From: an uncultured Alistipes sp.
Lineage (GTDB): Bacteria; Bacteroidota; Bacteroidia; Bacteroidales; Rikenellaceae
Direction: 5' to 3'
Length of the DNA: 64,000 nt
NCBI GenBank assembly: GCA_944320685.1
Contig: CALUIK010000001.1
Span: forward strand, 124,001 to 188,000
The notes beneath the pieces are model-generated. The model was not told the DNA's origin and did not search any database. It saw only the letters and a list, made by a program, of their open reading frames with translations. The first letter of the stretch is position 1; the number at the start of each line of letters is the position of its first letter. The position numbers and the translations under genes were made by a program. This document shows, in pieces, positions 19,307 through 29,351 of this stretch.

Positions 19307-22300
19307 ATGAACGTAAAAAATTTACTACTCATCTGTGTGCTCGCGATGGGAATGCTCTTCACCGGTCAGGCCAATGCGGCCGAGACACGGGCGGAAGTTC
19401 CCGCCGCTGCGGCACAGGACGGCCACACCGTTTCTGGTAAGGTCGTCGACTCCTACAACGGCGAAGCCATAATAGGAGCCTACGTGACCGAACAAGGCAA
19501 CGCCAACAACGTTGTTATGACCGACACGAACGGAGAGTTCAGAATCACCCTCTCAAGCAGGAAAGGTTCGATCGAAGTCTCGTACGTAGGTTACAAGACC
19601 TCTACGCTCGACGTTACCGGCGTGAGCGACCTCGAGGTCAAGCTCGAGAGCGACAACCAAGTCGAGGAGGTCGTTGTCGTCGGTGCCGGCGTTCAGCGCA
19701 AGGTCTCTATCACGGGCGCCATCACGTCTATCGAAGGCGACCAGCTGCGCACCTCGTCATCATCGCTGACCACGGCCCTTGCAGGTAAGCTGGCCGGTGT
19801 GATCCAGATGAACAACTCGGGAGCCCCGGGCTCGACATCCGAGTTCTACATCCGCGGTATCGGCACCTTCGGCGGACGCGCCACCCCCCTTATCCTGCTG
19901 GATGACGTGGAGATTTCGTCTGGCGACCTGAACCGCATACCTCCCGAGACCATCGAGAGCTTCACCATCCTGAAGGATGCGTCGGCTACGGCCATCTACG
20001 GTGTGCGCGGCGCCAACGGCGTGATGATCGTCACCACCAAGAAAGGTAAGACCAACACCCGTGCCAAGGTGGGCGTCACTATCGAAAACTCGTTCGTCCA
20101 GCCCATGAGGATGCCCGACTTCGTCGACGGCGCCACGTGGATGGAGCTCTACAACGAGGCACAGACGGCCCGCGGCGCATCAGTCGGCCGCTACTCGCAG
20201 GAGATGATCGACCTGACGCGCAGCCACCAGTACCCCCTCGTATACCCCGATGTCGACTGGCAGGACGTGATGTTCCGCAACATGAACGTCAACCAGCGCG
20301 CCAACATCAACATCACCGGCGGCGGTAACCGCGTATCGTACTACATGAGCCTCCAGTTCAACCACGATACCGGTATCGTGGACGCACCGAAGGACTACGT
20401 ATATAATAATACGATCCAGAACTACGACTACATCTTCCAGAACAACATCTCGTACCAGCTCTCGCCCTCGACGACCATCGACCTGCACATGAACGCGCAG
20501 ATCTACCAGCGCAACGGCGTTTCGGAGAGCGTCAACGACCTGTTCGACTATGTAATCCGCACCAACCCCGTGATGTTCCCGCCCACCTTCCCCGCACAGA
20601 GCGAGGACGACCGCCACGTGCGCTACGGTAACGCGATCCTCACGGATACACGTACCCGCACCAACCCCTACGCCGCCATGATGGACGACCACAAGTCGAC
20701 GAAGGAGAACACGCTGAACACCACGCTGAAGATCAACCAGAAGTTCGACTTCATCACCAAGGGTCTCGAACTGACCGCCATGGTCAACTGGAAGAACTGG
20801 GCGACTAACTCGTTCACGCAGGCCCTGAAGCCCTACTACTACCGCATCCTCGAGGGTTCGTGGAACATCAACAACCCCGACGTCTACGAGCTGGAGAGAA
20901 TCGGCGAGACCGGTAACGACTACGTGACCGAGTCATGGGCAACCCCCAATGGCGACAACACCTTCTACTTCGACGCGCGCCTCAACTACAACCGCACCTT
21001 CGGCAAGCACAGCGTAGGAGGCCTGCTGATGCTCATGATGCGCAGCTTCCAGCCCGCCAACAACTTACCGCAGCGTAACCAAGGTCTCTCGGGCCGTTTC
21101 ACCTACGACTTCGACCAGCGCTACTGGTTTGAGTTCAACTTCGGTTACAACGGCACCGAGCGTCTGCCCAAGGGCGACCGCTTCGAGTTCTTCCCCGCCG
21201 TATCGCTGGGTTGGGTACCGAGCAACGAAAAGTTCTGGGAGCCCGTCAAGAACGTCATCGACTACATGAAGCTCCGCGGATCGTACGGTCTGGTAGGTAG
21301 CGACGGCTTCGGCGGCAACCACTTCCTCTATTTCGATACCGTAACGATTCAGGGAGGTAGTGTCTACACCACCGGTCCCGCAGTCGGACAGCAGTGGTCG
21401 TTCAACAGCCACGCAATCAGCGGTTACGCTGTCGACGGCGCAACGTGGGAGCGCGTGAAGAAGCTCAACCTCGGTATCGACCTGTCGCTCTTCCGCCAGC
21501 TGAACATCACGGCCGAGTACTACAAGGACAAGCGCGACCGCATCATGCTGCAGCGCGCATCGTGGCCCTTCATCCTCGGTTACTGGGATGCAGTGCCGTG
21601 GGGTCAGGTCGGCGAGGCCGAGAACCACGGTTTCGAGATGAGCGTAAGTTGGGACAAGCGCATCACAAAAGACTTGAACCTCAGCCTGCGCGGTAACTTC
21701 ACTTATACGCAGAACAAGTATGTCTTCCTCGACGAGCCCGCATACGAGTCTGTATGGCAGATCAAGACCGGCAAGCCTCTGGACGGCTACCGCACCGAAG
21801 GCTACATCGCCGACGGCCTCTTCACCTCGCAGGAGGAGATCGACAACAGCCCCGAGCAGCTGCTCGGTTCTACCGTACGTCCGGGTGACGTCAAGTACCG
21901 CGACGTGAACGGCGACGGCCTCGTCGACCAGAACGACCAGGCGGTCATATCGCCCTACGGCAACCGGCCGCGCATACAGTACGGTCTGGGATTCAACCTC
22001 CAGTGGAAGAACTGGGATCTGGGCGTCTTCTTCAACGGTTCGGCCAAGCGTACGATCATCGCAGGTAACATTGAGGTATTCGGTACCGACGATCGTAACG
22101 TACTGCAGTTCATCGCCGACGACGCATGGCGTCAGGACAACCCCGACCCGAACGCGAAGTACCCCCGTTTGGGTCTGACCTCGGCTGACACTGCCAACAA
22201 CCGCGTAAACAGCACCTATTGGATGCGTAACGGTAACTTTATCCGCTTCAAAACCCTCGAGATCGGTTACTCGTTCAAGTTCGGCCGCGTGTACATCAAC

Positions 22301-22411
22301 GGCGACAACCTCGCCGTATGGAGCCCCTTCAAGCTGTGGGACCCCGAGCTCGCATGGAACACATACCCCCTGTCGCGCACCTTCACGCTGGGTGTTCAGC
22401 TCAAGTTCTAA
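19307..22411 (+). CDS. SusC/RagA-family TonB-dependent outer-membrane transporter
   Basis: A 1034-residue outer-membrane receptor. A signal peptide (to about residue 24) is followed by a carboxypeptidase-regulatory-like beta-sandwich (VSGKVVDSYNGEAIIGAYV to VSYVGYKT, about 43-110). The plug comes next (about 125-250), containing the SusC signatures LAGKLAGVIQMN, EFYIRGIGTFGG and KDASATAIYGVRGANGV, and then a long beta-barrel ending in an aromatic-rich final strand (LGVQLKF). It imports a bulky substrate, usually a glycan, with the SusD lipoprotein encoded 24 bases downstream. No adjacent enzyme reveals the substrate. Confidence 0.95.
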   Translation: MNVKNLLLICVLAMGMLFTGQANAAETRAEVPAAAAQDGHTVSGKVVDSYNGEAIIGAYVTEQGNANNVVMTDTNGEFRITLSSRKGSIEVSYVGYKTSTLDVTGVSDLEVKLESDNQVEEVVVVGAGVQRKVSITGAITSIEGDQLRTSSSSLTTALAGKLAGVIQMNNSGAPGSTSEFYIRGIGTFGGRATPLILLDDVEISSGDLNRIPPETIESFTILKDASATAIYGVRGANGVMIVTTKKGKTNTRAKVGVTIENSFVQPMRMPDFVDGATWMELYNEAQTARGASVGRYSQEMIDLTRSHQYPLVYPDVDWQDVMFRNMNVNQRANINITGGGNRVSYYMSLQFNHDTGIVDAPKDYVYNNTIQNYDYIFQNNISYQLSPSTTIDLHMNAQIYQRNGVSESVNDLFDYVIRTNPVMFPPTFPAQSEDDRHVRYGNAILTDTRTRTNPYAAMMDDHKSTKENTLNTTLKINQKFDFITKGLELTAMVNWKNWATNSFTQALKPYYYRILEGSWNINNPDVYELERIGETGNDYVTESWATPNGDNTFYFDARLNYNRTFGKHSVGGLLMLMMRSFQPANNLPQRNQGLSGRFTYDFDQRYWFEFNFGYNGTERLPKGDRFEFFPAVSLGWVPSNEKFWEPVKNVIDYMKLRGSYGLVGSDGFGGNHFLYFDTVTIQGGSVYTTGPAVGQQWSFNSHAISGYAVDGATWERVKKLNLGIDLSLFRQLNITAEYYKDKRDRIMLQRASWPFILGYWDAVPWGQVGEAENHGFEMSVSWDKRITKDLNLSLRGNFTYTQNKYVFLDEPAYESVWQIKTGKPLDGYRTEGYIADGLFTSQEEIDNSPEQLLGSTVRPGDVKYRDVNGDGLVDQNDQAVISPYGNRPRIQYGLGFNLQWKNWDLGVFFNGSAKRTIIAGNIEVFGTDDRNVLQFIADDAWRQDNPDPNAKYPRLGLTSADTANNRVNSTYWMRNGNFIRFKTLEIGYSFKFGRVYINGDNLAVWSPFKLWDPELAWNTYPLSRTFTLGVQLKF

Positions 22412-22435
22412 CAAACATTTAAAACAAGTATATAT

Positions 22436-24448
22436 ATGAAATTCGGATATATAAAAACCATTGCATTAGCCGCATCGGTCGCAACGCTTGCATCGTGCGA
22501 CTTTCTCGATGTAGCGCCGGCAAAGCGCGCCTCACTCGAAGATGCCATGCGAGATAAGGCCAGCACTGAAGCATGGCTGAGAGGCTGTTACTCTCAGGTT
22601 GCATCCAAACATCCTGTTACCACAACGCGCTACGAGGCATCTACCGACGAGTTCGTCTGCCCCGACAAGTGGACCGAACATGATCGTCGGGTGGTCGCAT
22701 ATTGCACCGTTAACGCAAGTAATATGCCCGATTCATATTTCCGTCACGTATACGGAGAGTTGGGTAACTTACACCTTTTCGAGCGCGAGCTCGAGCGTCA
22801 ACACCCCGATTTCCTTACCGAGGATGACTACAACAAGTTTTACGCCCACATAGCATTCCTGGAGGCATACTACCACTTCAAGCTGCTCAACTGGTTCGGT
22901 CCCTGCCCCGTCATGGATCACCACTACGAGACGGACATAACACCCGACCAGTACCCGGGCCGTTCGCACTACGACTATGTGGTCGACTTCATCTGCCAGC
23001 GTCTCGACGACGCATACCCCTACCTTCAGGAAGGGTTTGCACAGGACGACACCTACGGTCTGGGCAACAAGGCCGCAGCATTGGCCCTTAAGTCGCGTGC
23101 ACTGCTCTACGCGGCATCGCCCTTGTGGAACGGCGAGTTCCCGTGGCCCAACTGGCAGAACACCAACTACGAGACTCCGGGCTACGGAAAAGAGCTCGTA
23201 AGTTACACTTTCAGTCTCGACAAGTGGAAGCGCGCAAAGGATGCTGCAGAAGCTGCCATAAAGGAGGCTACCAATGCTGTAAACGGCCGCAAGCTCATGC
23301 AGATTGAGGATGCTCTGAAGATGGCACAGGATAGAAGTGTGCCCATCTATGAAGAGGATGGCGGTAACTACATCCCCGTAGATTTCCAGGGTGAAACAGA
23401 CGAGGAGATTGCCGCAAAGAAAAAGGAATTCGCCGAGCGTGTGATGCTGATGCGTTACGTTGCCGCATCGGACGAGCCCATGGGTAACAAGGAGTATATC
23501 TTCACCTGCTTCGACAGCAACGAATCAGTCCGAGGCGGTAAGCCGCGTAATATTGTACAAAACAACAGTGGCGGTTGGGAAGGCGGCTGGAGCGGCGTAA
23601 GCCCCACGCTGCAGATGGTGGAGACCTTCTACACGATCAACGGCAAGCGCCCCGCAGACGACCCGAACTTTACCCCCGAGAGTCAGTGGCTCAAGTCGGC
23701 AGGCCGCGAGGGCCGTCCCGAGATCATCAACCTCAACTGCAACCGCGAGCCCCGCTTCTATGCATGGATCAGCTTCGACGGATGCGACCTCGGTCCCCTG
23801 CTCAGCGACGGCAAGCCTTTCCGCCTCAACCTGCGCGCCAGCAAGAACGAGGAGGGCAGCGGCTACAACACCTCAACGGCCCGCGACCTGAACCAGACCG
23901 GTTATCTGACCGACAAATTCTTTGCGCCTCATACTCGTTTTACTCGTGCTTCACAGCCTTGGAGCGGAACCAGCTACTCGTTCCCTGCACCGCTGATCCG
24001 TCTGACGGAGCTCTATCTGAACCTTGCGGAGTGCTGCGCCGAAATCTACATGAACACCGGCGACGAGAAAGAACTCGAGCAGGCCCTTACGAACCTCAAC
24101 CTGATACGTACTCGTGCAGGTGTCCCCGAGGTTACGAAGGCTGATTGCACCGGCGACAGAACCATCCGCGACTGGGTCCGCAACGAGCGCGCAATCGAGC
24201 TCTTCATGGAGGGCCACCGCTACTACGACCTGCGCCGCTGGGTAGTATGCGACCAGTACCTCGGAGCAGGCGTCCGCACCGGTCTCGACGCATTCGTCAG
24301 CAAGCGCATAGATCCCACCATCGAGGAGTTCAATCAGGAGGTCGTAGTAGACGGCGCATACGTATGGATGGACCGTATGTATCTGCTCCCCATCCGCAAC
24401 CAAGAGCTCTACTCTAACCCGCAGATGGTTCAGGCACCCGGTTATTAA
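22436..24448 (+). CDS. SusD/RagB-family substrate-binding lipoprotein
   Basis: A 670-residue surface lipoprotein: signal with lipobox LASC, then CDFLDVAP, the usual SusD N-terminus. Helical TPR-like regions (FYAHIAFLEAYYHFKLLNWFG; AALALKSRALLYAASPLWN) and the C-terminal block RTRAGVPEV, VRNERAIELFMEGHRYYDLRRW are diagnostic. At 670 residues it is longer than most SusD proteins, with an extended middle region. It caps the SusC transporter encoded just upstream; the ligand is unknown. Confidence 0.95.
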   Translation: MKFGYIKTIALAASVATLASCDFLDVAPAKRASLEDAMRDKASTEAWLRGCYSQVASKHPVTTTRYEASTDEFVCPDKWTEHDRRVVAYCTVNASNMPDSYFRHVYGELGNLHLFERELERQHPDFLTEDDYNKFYAHIAFLEAYYHFKLLNWFGPCPVMDHHYETDITPDQYPGRSHYDYVVDFICQRLDDAYPYLQEGFAQDDTYGLGNKAAALALKSRALLYAASPLWNGEFPWPNWQNTNYETPGYGKELVSYTFSLDKWKRAKDAAEAAIKEATNAVNGRKLMQIEDALKMAQDRSVPIYEEDGGNYIPVDFQGETDEEIAAKKKEFAERVMLMRYVAASDEPMGNKEYIFTCFDSNESVRGGKPRNIVQNNSGGWEGGWSGVSPTLQMVETFYTINGKRPADDPNFTPESQWLKSAGREGRPEIINLNCNREPRFYAWISFDGCDLGPLLSDGKPFRLNLRASKNEEGSGYNTSTARDLNQTGYLTDKFFAPHTRFTRASQPWSGTSYSFPAPLIRLTELYLNLAECCAEIYMNTGDEKELEQALTNLNLIRTRAGVPEVTKADCTGDRTIRDWVRNERAIELFMEGHRYYDLRRWVVCDQYLGAGVRTGLDAFVSKRIDPTIEEFNQEVVVDGAYVWMDRMYLLPIRNQELYSNPQMVQAPGY

Positions 24449-24468
24449 CAGTTAGCAAAGAATAGAAT

Positions 24469-25995
24469 ATGAAACATATACTGATAAAAACAGGTATCGT
24501 CGCAGCCGCAATGTTCTCATTCGCTGCGTGCGACAACTCGGAGTTGGAGCTCGACAACCTGATCCCCGACGAATACAAGCGCGTGGTCAGCATCAAGGAT
24601 ACCCCTTCGGCTGACATGGAGCTGTTCGACGTGGGTGTGGAGATGAAATCGTCGTTCACAATCATCCGATCAGGCGGCGACCCCGCACTCGAGGCCGCAA
24701 CGTCGATACGGTCCATGACGCAGGAGGAACTCGCTGTATACGGCGCAGACTACGTTCTCGTAGACCCGTCATACTACACCATCCCCTCGGAAGTGGACTT
24801 CGCTCCCAACCAAGGCTATGAGATCATCGACATAACGTTCACGCCCGAAAGCATCGTTGAACTCCGCCAGAAGATCGCTAAGCTCGCAGAGGAAAGCCCC
24901 AACCAGGCTTACTATGTGGCCATCCAGCTCGAGCAGAAGGGTGAAACCACCGTCAACGACGAGAAATTCTACATTCTCCGCCGTCTGGTGATCTCTGATG
25001 CCCAGCTTCAGTTCAACGTTACCGGCGACGCCACGTTCAAGGGCAACACCATGGCAATGACCGTAAGCGTACCTTTCGAGAACAACTTTGACATCGGATG
25101 GGACATCGAGTTCGAGTCGGCATCGGTCGAGGCTGACAACGGTACGTCGTCAACCGCCATCGGCAGCGCGCTCGAAGCCAAGGTGCTTCGCAAGGCCCTC
25201 CCGCTGGAGGCCATCCAGAATGCCGACGTCAGGACGCTCGAACAGGGCTCAAGCTCGTTCAGCTACAACGTGACCATGCCTGAGGGCACTCCGTACGGAA
25301 CCTACTACTTCAACGTCAAGTTCGGCAACGCGACCCTCAACGGAGTTCCCATCGAATCGAACGCTGACGGGCTGGACGCAATGATACGCTTCGACTACTG
25401 GCCGGCAGTGGACGTTGCCAGCACGGCCTCATCGGCCACGGCTCTGGCAGAATATGCCACCGTCGTACCGCAGGCGGACATGACCTTCGTACCCGAATCG
25501 CAGCAGAACAGCGATCCCGCCGCACAGGCCATCGACGGCAACGTAAGCAACAAGTGGGAGAACTGCTGGGGCAGCGGTTACGGAACCACCTCACTGCCGT
25601 TCAACGCTGCACTCGACCTCGGTTCGGAGCAGACCGTAACGATGGTTGAGATCTGGCGCCGCAACGACAGCATGGTAACCGACCTCGCCAACGTACAGTG
25701 CTACGCAGCCGAGTCGCTCGACTACAGCGACAGGGAGAACATCAAGTACACGAATCTCACCTACCTCGGCACACTCGACTTCGAGGGTTCGAGCGACCGC
25801 GTGAGGGTGTTCACCGTACCGACAATCAATACCCGCTACCTGCTGTTCTACTTCGGTGCATCGGGACGTGGCAGCGCGGTATCTATCGCAGACATGTGCG
25901 TATGGACTCCCAAGGTGGCAGAGACGCCCGAGGATCCCGAAAACCCCGAGAATCCCGAAAACCCCGAAGAGACACCGGAGACTCCCGCCGAATAA
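24469..25995 (+). CDS. DUF1735-type lipoprotein with C-terminal discoidin-like domain (SusE position)
   Basis: A 508-residue lipoprotein (lipobox FAAC). Residues about 25-150 resemble the DUF1735 module common after SusD genes; residues about 160-295 are a second beta domain. Residues about 335-480 look like an F5/8 type C (discoidin) carbohydrate-binding domain (AIDGNVSNKWENCWG, NAALDLGSEQTVTMVEIWR). A tail of Pro-Glu-Asn repeats (PEDPENPENPENPEETPETP) ends the protein. It is 20 bases after SusD and closes the operon, so it is probably a surface glycan-binding helper. Confidence 0.8.
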   Translation: MKHILIKTGIVAAAMFSFAACDNSELELDNLIPDEYKRVVSIKDTPSADMELFDVGVEMKSSFTIIRSGGDPALEAATSIRSMTQEELAVYGADYVLVDPSYYTIPSEVDFAPNQGYEIIDITFTPESIVELRQKIAKLAEESPNQAYYVAIQLEQKGETTVNDEKFYILRRLVISDAQLQFNVTGDATFKGNTMAMTVSVPFENNFDIGWDIEFESASVEADNGTSSTAIGSALEAKVLRKALPLEAIQNADVRTLEQGSSSFSYNVTMPEGTPYGTYYFNVKFGNATLNGVPIESNADGLDAMIRFDYWPAVDVASTASSATALAEYATVVPQADMTFVPESQQNSDPAAQAIDGNVSNKWENCWGSGYGTTSLPFNAALDLGSEQTVTMVEIWRRNDSMVTDLANVQCYAAESLDYSDRENIKYTNLTYLGTLDFEGSSDRVRVFTVPTINTRYLLFYFGASGRGSAVSIADMCVWTPKVAETPEDPENPENPENPEETPETPAE

Positions 25996-26080
25996 TATGG
26001 ACACAAGGAGAATAAATCAGTGTTGACCAATCCGCGGCGACAGTACGGAGGCTACGATCCCTCCCACGCGCCGCAAACAA

Positions 26081-26120
26081 AAAAGCGAAGCCGCACCTGT
26101 CATGGTGCGGCTTCGCTTTT
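26081..26120 (+). terminator. Terminator of the SusC/SusD operon
   Basis: A perfect 16-bp stem (26081-26096 with 26105-26120) with an 8-base loop; the stem ends in AAAA/TTTT plus one more T, giving U-rich ends on both strands. Confidence 0.9.
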
Positions 26121-26121
26121 T

Positions 26122-26155
26122 GCATGACAGGCCGCAAAATCGCATGACGGGCCGC
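26122..26155 (+). repeat. Two short tandem repeats after the terminator
   Basis: GCATGACAGGCCGC (26122-26135) recurs as GCATGACGGGCCGC (26142-26155), 13 of 14 bases, with a 20-base period. The rest of 26156-26340 shows no gene. Confidence 0.5.
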
Positions 26156-26342
26156 CAACGCCGCATGTAACAACATACCCGTGCCCCGACAACGGCAAAA
26201 TACGTTTTCAAGCCTCATAAAACACTATATAAGACATACCTCACTGCACGCTCCGAAAAAGGGAAGATTACGCTAACGGCGGCAGCACAAATGGAGCGAA
26301 AGAATGCGGGAATGGTCAAAAAATGAAATTTTGCACCAAAAA

Positions 26343-26373
26343 TTGCAAAATACCGCCGTTTTTATTACATTTG
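26343..26373 (+). promoter_or_regulatory. Promoter of the membrane AraC regulator
   Basis: TTG at 26343-26345, 20 bp, TACATTTG at 26366-26373. Start near 26380 gives a leader of about 18 bases before the GTG start codon. Confidence 0.75.
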
Positions 26374-26397
26374 TGTTAACCTGACAGCCCTAAAATC

Positions 26398-27384
26398 GTG
26401 AAACACTTATCCGCCATTTATAGAATTGCCATTATATCGCTGCTATTGCACATCGCGGCCGCCACGGTATGTTATCCGGCTGACATCGCGCCGGACCCCG
26501 GCATGCCGTCCCTGCCCGAAAGGCACAACAAGATGCTGACGGCAAATGCCGCCGCTGCAGCCACCGACAGCAACGATAACGGCAAAACACTCATCATACG
26601 CATTCCGCTGCCGACGGAGGAGGTCATTGTCCTATGCGCCGTTCTGGGAGCCGCAATCCTCGGTATAACCACCGCGCGCCTAAGAAAACGAAAGGCCAAC
26701 GGCGGGGGAGCCGCAAATGGCAGTGCGCTCGCGTCCGACGGGGGAACGTGCCACGACACGGGAAGCGCATACGGCGTACAGCCCCAAGATACGGTCGTTC
26801 CCGAAATGCCGCAGATACCCCATGACGTCAGGGCACGGAACGCAACGGCCGCAGACGGCAAGACACAGGCAGACGAGCCCCAAAACGAACCGACAATAAG
26901 GGGGGGGGCAGTGGAAAAGGCGCCGCGCACACGGCCGCAAGGCTCAATCGGGACGGCCGAGACGGCCGCAGCCGCGGAGACCCCGACGGCCGCCAAAGCC
27001 CCAAACGCTCCCGCCGACGGCATCGCGGAGGCAAACACGCCTCAAACACAGCCCGCATCCGCAAGCGACCGCGAACTGGCATCGCGGCTCGAAGAGTTTG
27101 TGGCACAGCACATGCACAACGTCGATCTCTCGGTCGACGATATCGCTGCAGCGATGTGCATGAGCCGCTCGACGCTTTTCCGCCGCATGAAGCAGATATA
27201 CAGCATGAATCCCAACGAATACCTGCGCCAGCGCCGCCTGTCGTACGCCGCCGAACTGCTGCAACAGAACAAATACTCGATATCGGACGTATGCCTGCTC
27301 GTCGGATTCAACTCCCCGTCATACTTCTCGTCCTGCTTCAAGAAGCAATACAACGTCCTGCCCAAGGATTACAGGGTAAGGTAG
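26398..27384 (+). CDS. Membrane-tethered AraC-family regulator
   Basis: A 328-residue protein with a GTG start. An N-terminal hydrophobic stretch (about 8-24) is followed by some 50 residues presumably outside the membrane, a transmembrane helix (about 75-92, then RLRKRK), a low-complexity Ala/Pro/Thr linker (about 100-220), and a C-terminal AraC DNA-binding domain (about 224-328). That domain has two helix-turn-helix units (VDDIAAAMCMSRSTLFRRMKQ; ISDVCLLVGFNSPSYFSSCFKK) like those ending hybrid two-component systems. There is no kinase, receiver or large sensor domain. Codons 168-170 form a run of nine G (26900-26908). It follows the SusC/SusD operon and is a candidate regulator of it. Confidence 0.8.
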   Translation: MKHLSAIYRIAIISLLLHIAAATVCYPADIAPDPGMPSLPERHNKMLTANAAAAATDSNDNGKTLIIRIPLPTEEVIVLCAVLGAAILGITTARLRKRKANGGGAANGSALASDGGTCHDTGSAYGVQPQDTVVPEMPQIPHDVRARNATAADGKTQADEPQNEPTIRGGAVEKAPRTRPQGSIGTAETAAAAETPTAAKAPNAPADGIAEANTPQTQPASASDRELASRLEEFVAQHMHNVDLSVDDIAAAMCMSRSTLFRRMKQIYSMNPNEYLRQRRLSYAAELLQQNKYSISDVCLLVGFNSPSYFSSCFKKQYNVLPKDYRVR

Positions 27385-27679
27385 CTGGCAAGGGATAAAC
27401 CGCAATACCGCAGGGGCGGGCGACATGCCGGAACGCGCAGCCCAAGGATGCCCGACCGCAATACGCCGCAGACGGGCAGACGCATCGCAGAATGGGCAAG
27501 CCCGCGGACCCGTCTCCAGATACGCGCAGAAAACCGATGCGGAACGGCACGAGACGCGCGCGATCCGCGGAGGCACAGAAGAGACCATTCTACGGAAACA
27601 AGGCTTCACGACGGCCGCGGTGCCGCTGAGCACGATACGGAGAAGCGCATGAGGCAGCGCAACGGAGCCATGCAAAAAA
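27385..27679. other. Intergenic stretch, no feature seen
   Basis: About 295 GC-rich bases between the AraC gene and the der promoter. Open frames here give Arg/Ala-rich shadows only; I find no RNA gene or strong hairpin. Confidence 0.5.
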
Positions 27680-27711
27680 TTTGCTCCGCTGCACTGCTTT
27701 TAGTATCTTTG
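27680..27711 (+). promoter_or_regulatory. Promoter of der
   Basis: TTTG at 27680-27683, 20 bp, TATCTTTG at 27704-27711; predicted start near 27718, 17 bases before the ATG at 27735. Confidence 0.85.
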
Positions 27712-27734
27712 CACGCACAAAAAGTGATCGCACA

Positions 27735-29039
27735 ATGAGTTTAGTAGCTATCGTAGGCCGCCCCAACGTGGGCAAATCGACCCTCTTCAACCGTCTTGTG
27801 GGGCAGCGACAAGCCATCGTGGACGCCACGGCAGGAACCACGCGCGACCGCCATTACGGCAAAACCGACTGGAACGGCAAGGAGTTCTCGGTGATAGACA
27901 CGGGCGGTTATGCCGTCAACAGCGACGACATATTCGAGGAGGATATACGCCGTCAGGTGATGCTGGCCATCGACGAGGCCGACCTGATACTCTTCATGGT
28001 AGAGGTAAGCACGGGCATCACCGATCTCGACATGATGATGGCCGACGTGCTGCGCCGCTCAGGCAAGCGCGTGATAGTCGTATGCAACAAGGTCGACAAC
28101 TACGACCTGATATACCTGTCGCACGAGTTTCACGCACTGGGCCTCGGCGAGCCCTACTGCATAAGTTCCATGTCGGGCAGCGGTACGGGCGACCTCATGG
28201 ACGCCATCCTCGCCGCCCTGCCGGAGGATGCGCGCGCCGAGCAGGAGGAGGAACTGCCGCGCATAACCATAGTGGGACGCCCCAACGTGGGCAAGTCATC
28301 CATGACCAACGCGCTGCTGGGAGAGGAGCGCAATATCGTCACCGACATCGCCGGCACCACGCGCGACTCGATACATACGCGCTACAACAAATACGGCATG
28401 GACTTCTACCTCGTCGACACGGCCGGCATGCGCAAGAAGGGCCGCGAAATGGAGGACCTCGAGTTCTACTCGGTGATGCGGTCGATACGCGCAATCGAGA
28501 ACTCGGACGTCTGCATCCTGATGCTCGATGCCCAGCAGGGACTCGAGTCGCAGGACCTGAACATACACAACCTCATCGTCCGCAACCGCAAAGGCTGCGT
28601 AATCGTGGTCAACAAATGGGACCTCGTGGAGAAGGAGAGCAACACCATGAAGGAGTGGCGCGCCTTCCTCCAGAAGAAACTCGCGCCGTTCAGCGACATA
28701 CCCATCGTCTTCACCTCGGCGCTCAACAAACAGCGCATCCTCGAGGTGCTGCAGCAGGCCATCCGCGTCTACAACTCGCGCCGCCGCCGCATCCCGACCT
28801 CGGAGTTGAACGACTACATCCTGCCCATCATCGAGGACTACCCTCCCGCCTCGACAAAGGGCAAGTACATACGCATCAAATACGCCACGCAACTGCCGAC
28901 GCCGACACCCCAATTCGCCTTTTTCGTCAATCTGCCGCAATACGTCAAGGAGCCTTACCGCCGCTACCTCGAAAACAAGATACGCGAACACTGGGACTTC
29001 TCGGGCGTGCCAATGCAGATATACTTCCGACAAAAATAA
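27735..29039 (+). CDS. der: Ribosome biogenesis GTPase Der (EngA)
   Basis: A 434-residue protein with two tandem GTPase domains and a C-terminal KH-like domain, needed for 50S subunit assembly. The G1 motifs are GRPNVGKST (near residue 8) and [10 protein letters not shown]3 motifs DTGG and DTAG; G4 NKVD and NKWD. The start at [10 protein letters not shown] is fixed by a promoter whose -7 box ends 23 bases upstream and lies inside any longer frame. Single-gene unit. Confidence 0.96.
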   Translation: MSLVAIVGRPNVGKSTLFNRLVGQRQAIVDATAGTTRDRHYGKTDWNGKEFSVIDTGGYAVNSDDIFEEDIRRQVMLAIDEADLILFMVEVSTGITDLDMMMADVLRRSGKRVIVVCNKVDNYDLIYLSHEFHALGLGEPYCISSMSGSGTGDLMDAILAALPEDARAEQEEELPRITIVGRPNVGKSSMTNALLGEERNIVTDIAGTTRDSIHTRYNKYGMDFYLVDTAGMRKKGREMEDLEFYSVMRSIRAIENSDVCILMLDAQQGLESQDLNIHNLIVRNRKGCVIVVNKWDLVEKESNTMKEWRAFLQKKLAPFSDIPIVFTSALNKQRILEVLQQAIRVYNSRRRRIPTSELNDYILPIIEDYPPASTKGKYIRIKYATQLPTPTPQFAFFVNLPQYVKEPYRRYLENKIREHWDFSGVPMQIYFRQK

Positions 29040-29266
29040 CCGTCCGCGCAAGCGGCGCGTCAGAGTATCGCAGACTTCGGAATCAACCGCAACACCATAT
29101 CCGGCACCGCCGTCCCCGCTTACGCGCGGGCAATGCACGGTCCGGCTGCAACATTTTGCTCCGAGGTCAACGGCCGCAACTCGGGCACGGACACGGGCCC
29201 GTCGTATACAACAGCGGCAGCGTACTAAGGCACAATTGAGGGGCAGCGCGCAGCATACACACCGTA

Positions 29267-29310
29267 CAGGCGGGAAACAGGCCCTTTCCAAGGACTTTGT
29301 TTCCCGCCTG
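29267..29310. terminator. Hairpin between convergent der and GH43 genes
   Basis: A perfect 13-bp stem (29267-29279 with 29298-29310) around an 18-base loop that can itself pair. No T run. Probable two-way terminator; the remaining bases from 29040 to 29266 show nothing recognisable. Confidence 0.55.
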
Positions 29311-29351
29311 CGACCGAAGCCACACGCCCGTCGGGGCGCGGCAACGGCAGT

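Noticed and set aside
25921-25992. Repetitive Pro-Glu-Asn tail read as a possible short tandem DNA repeat or CRISPR-like array
   Set aside because: It is a coding repeat with a period of about 9 bases and no spacers; annotated as part of the lipoprotein.
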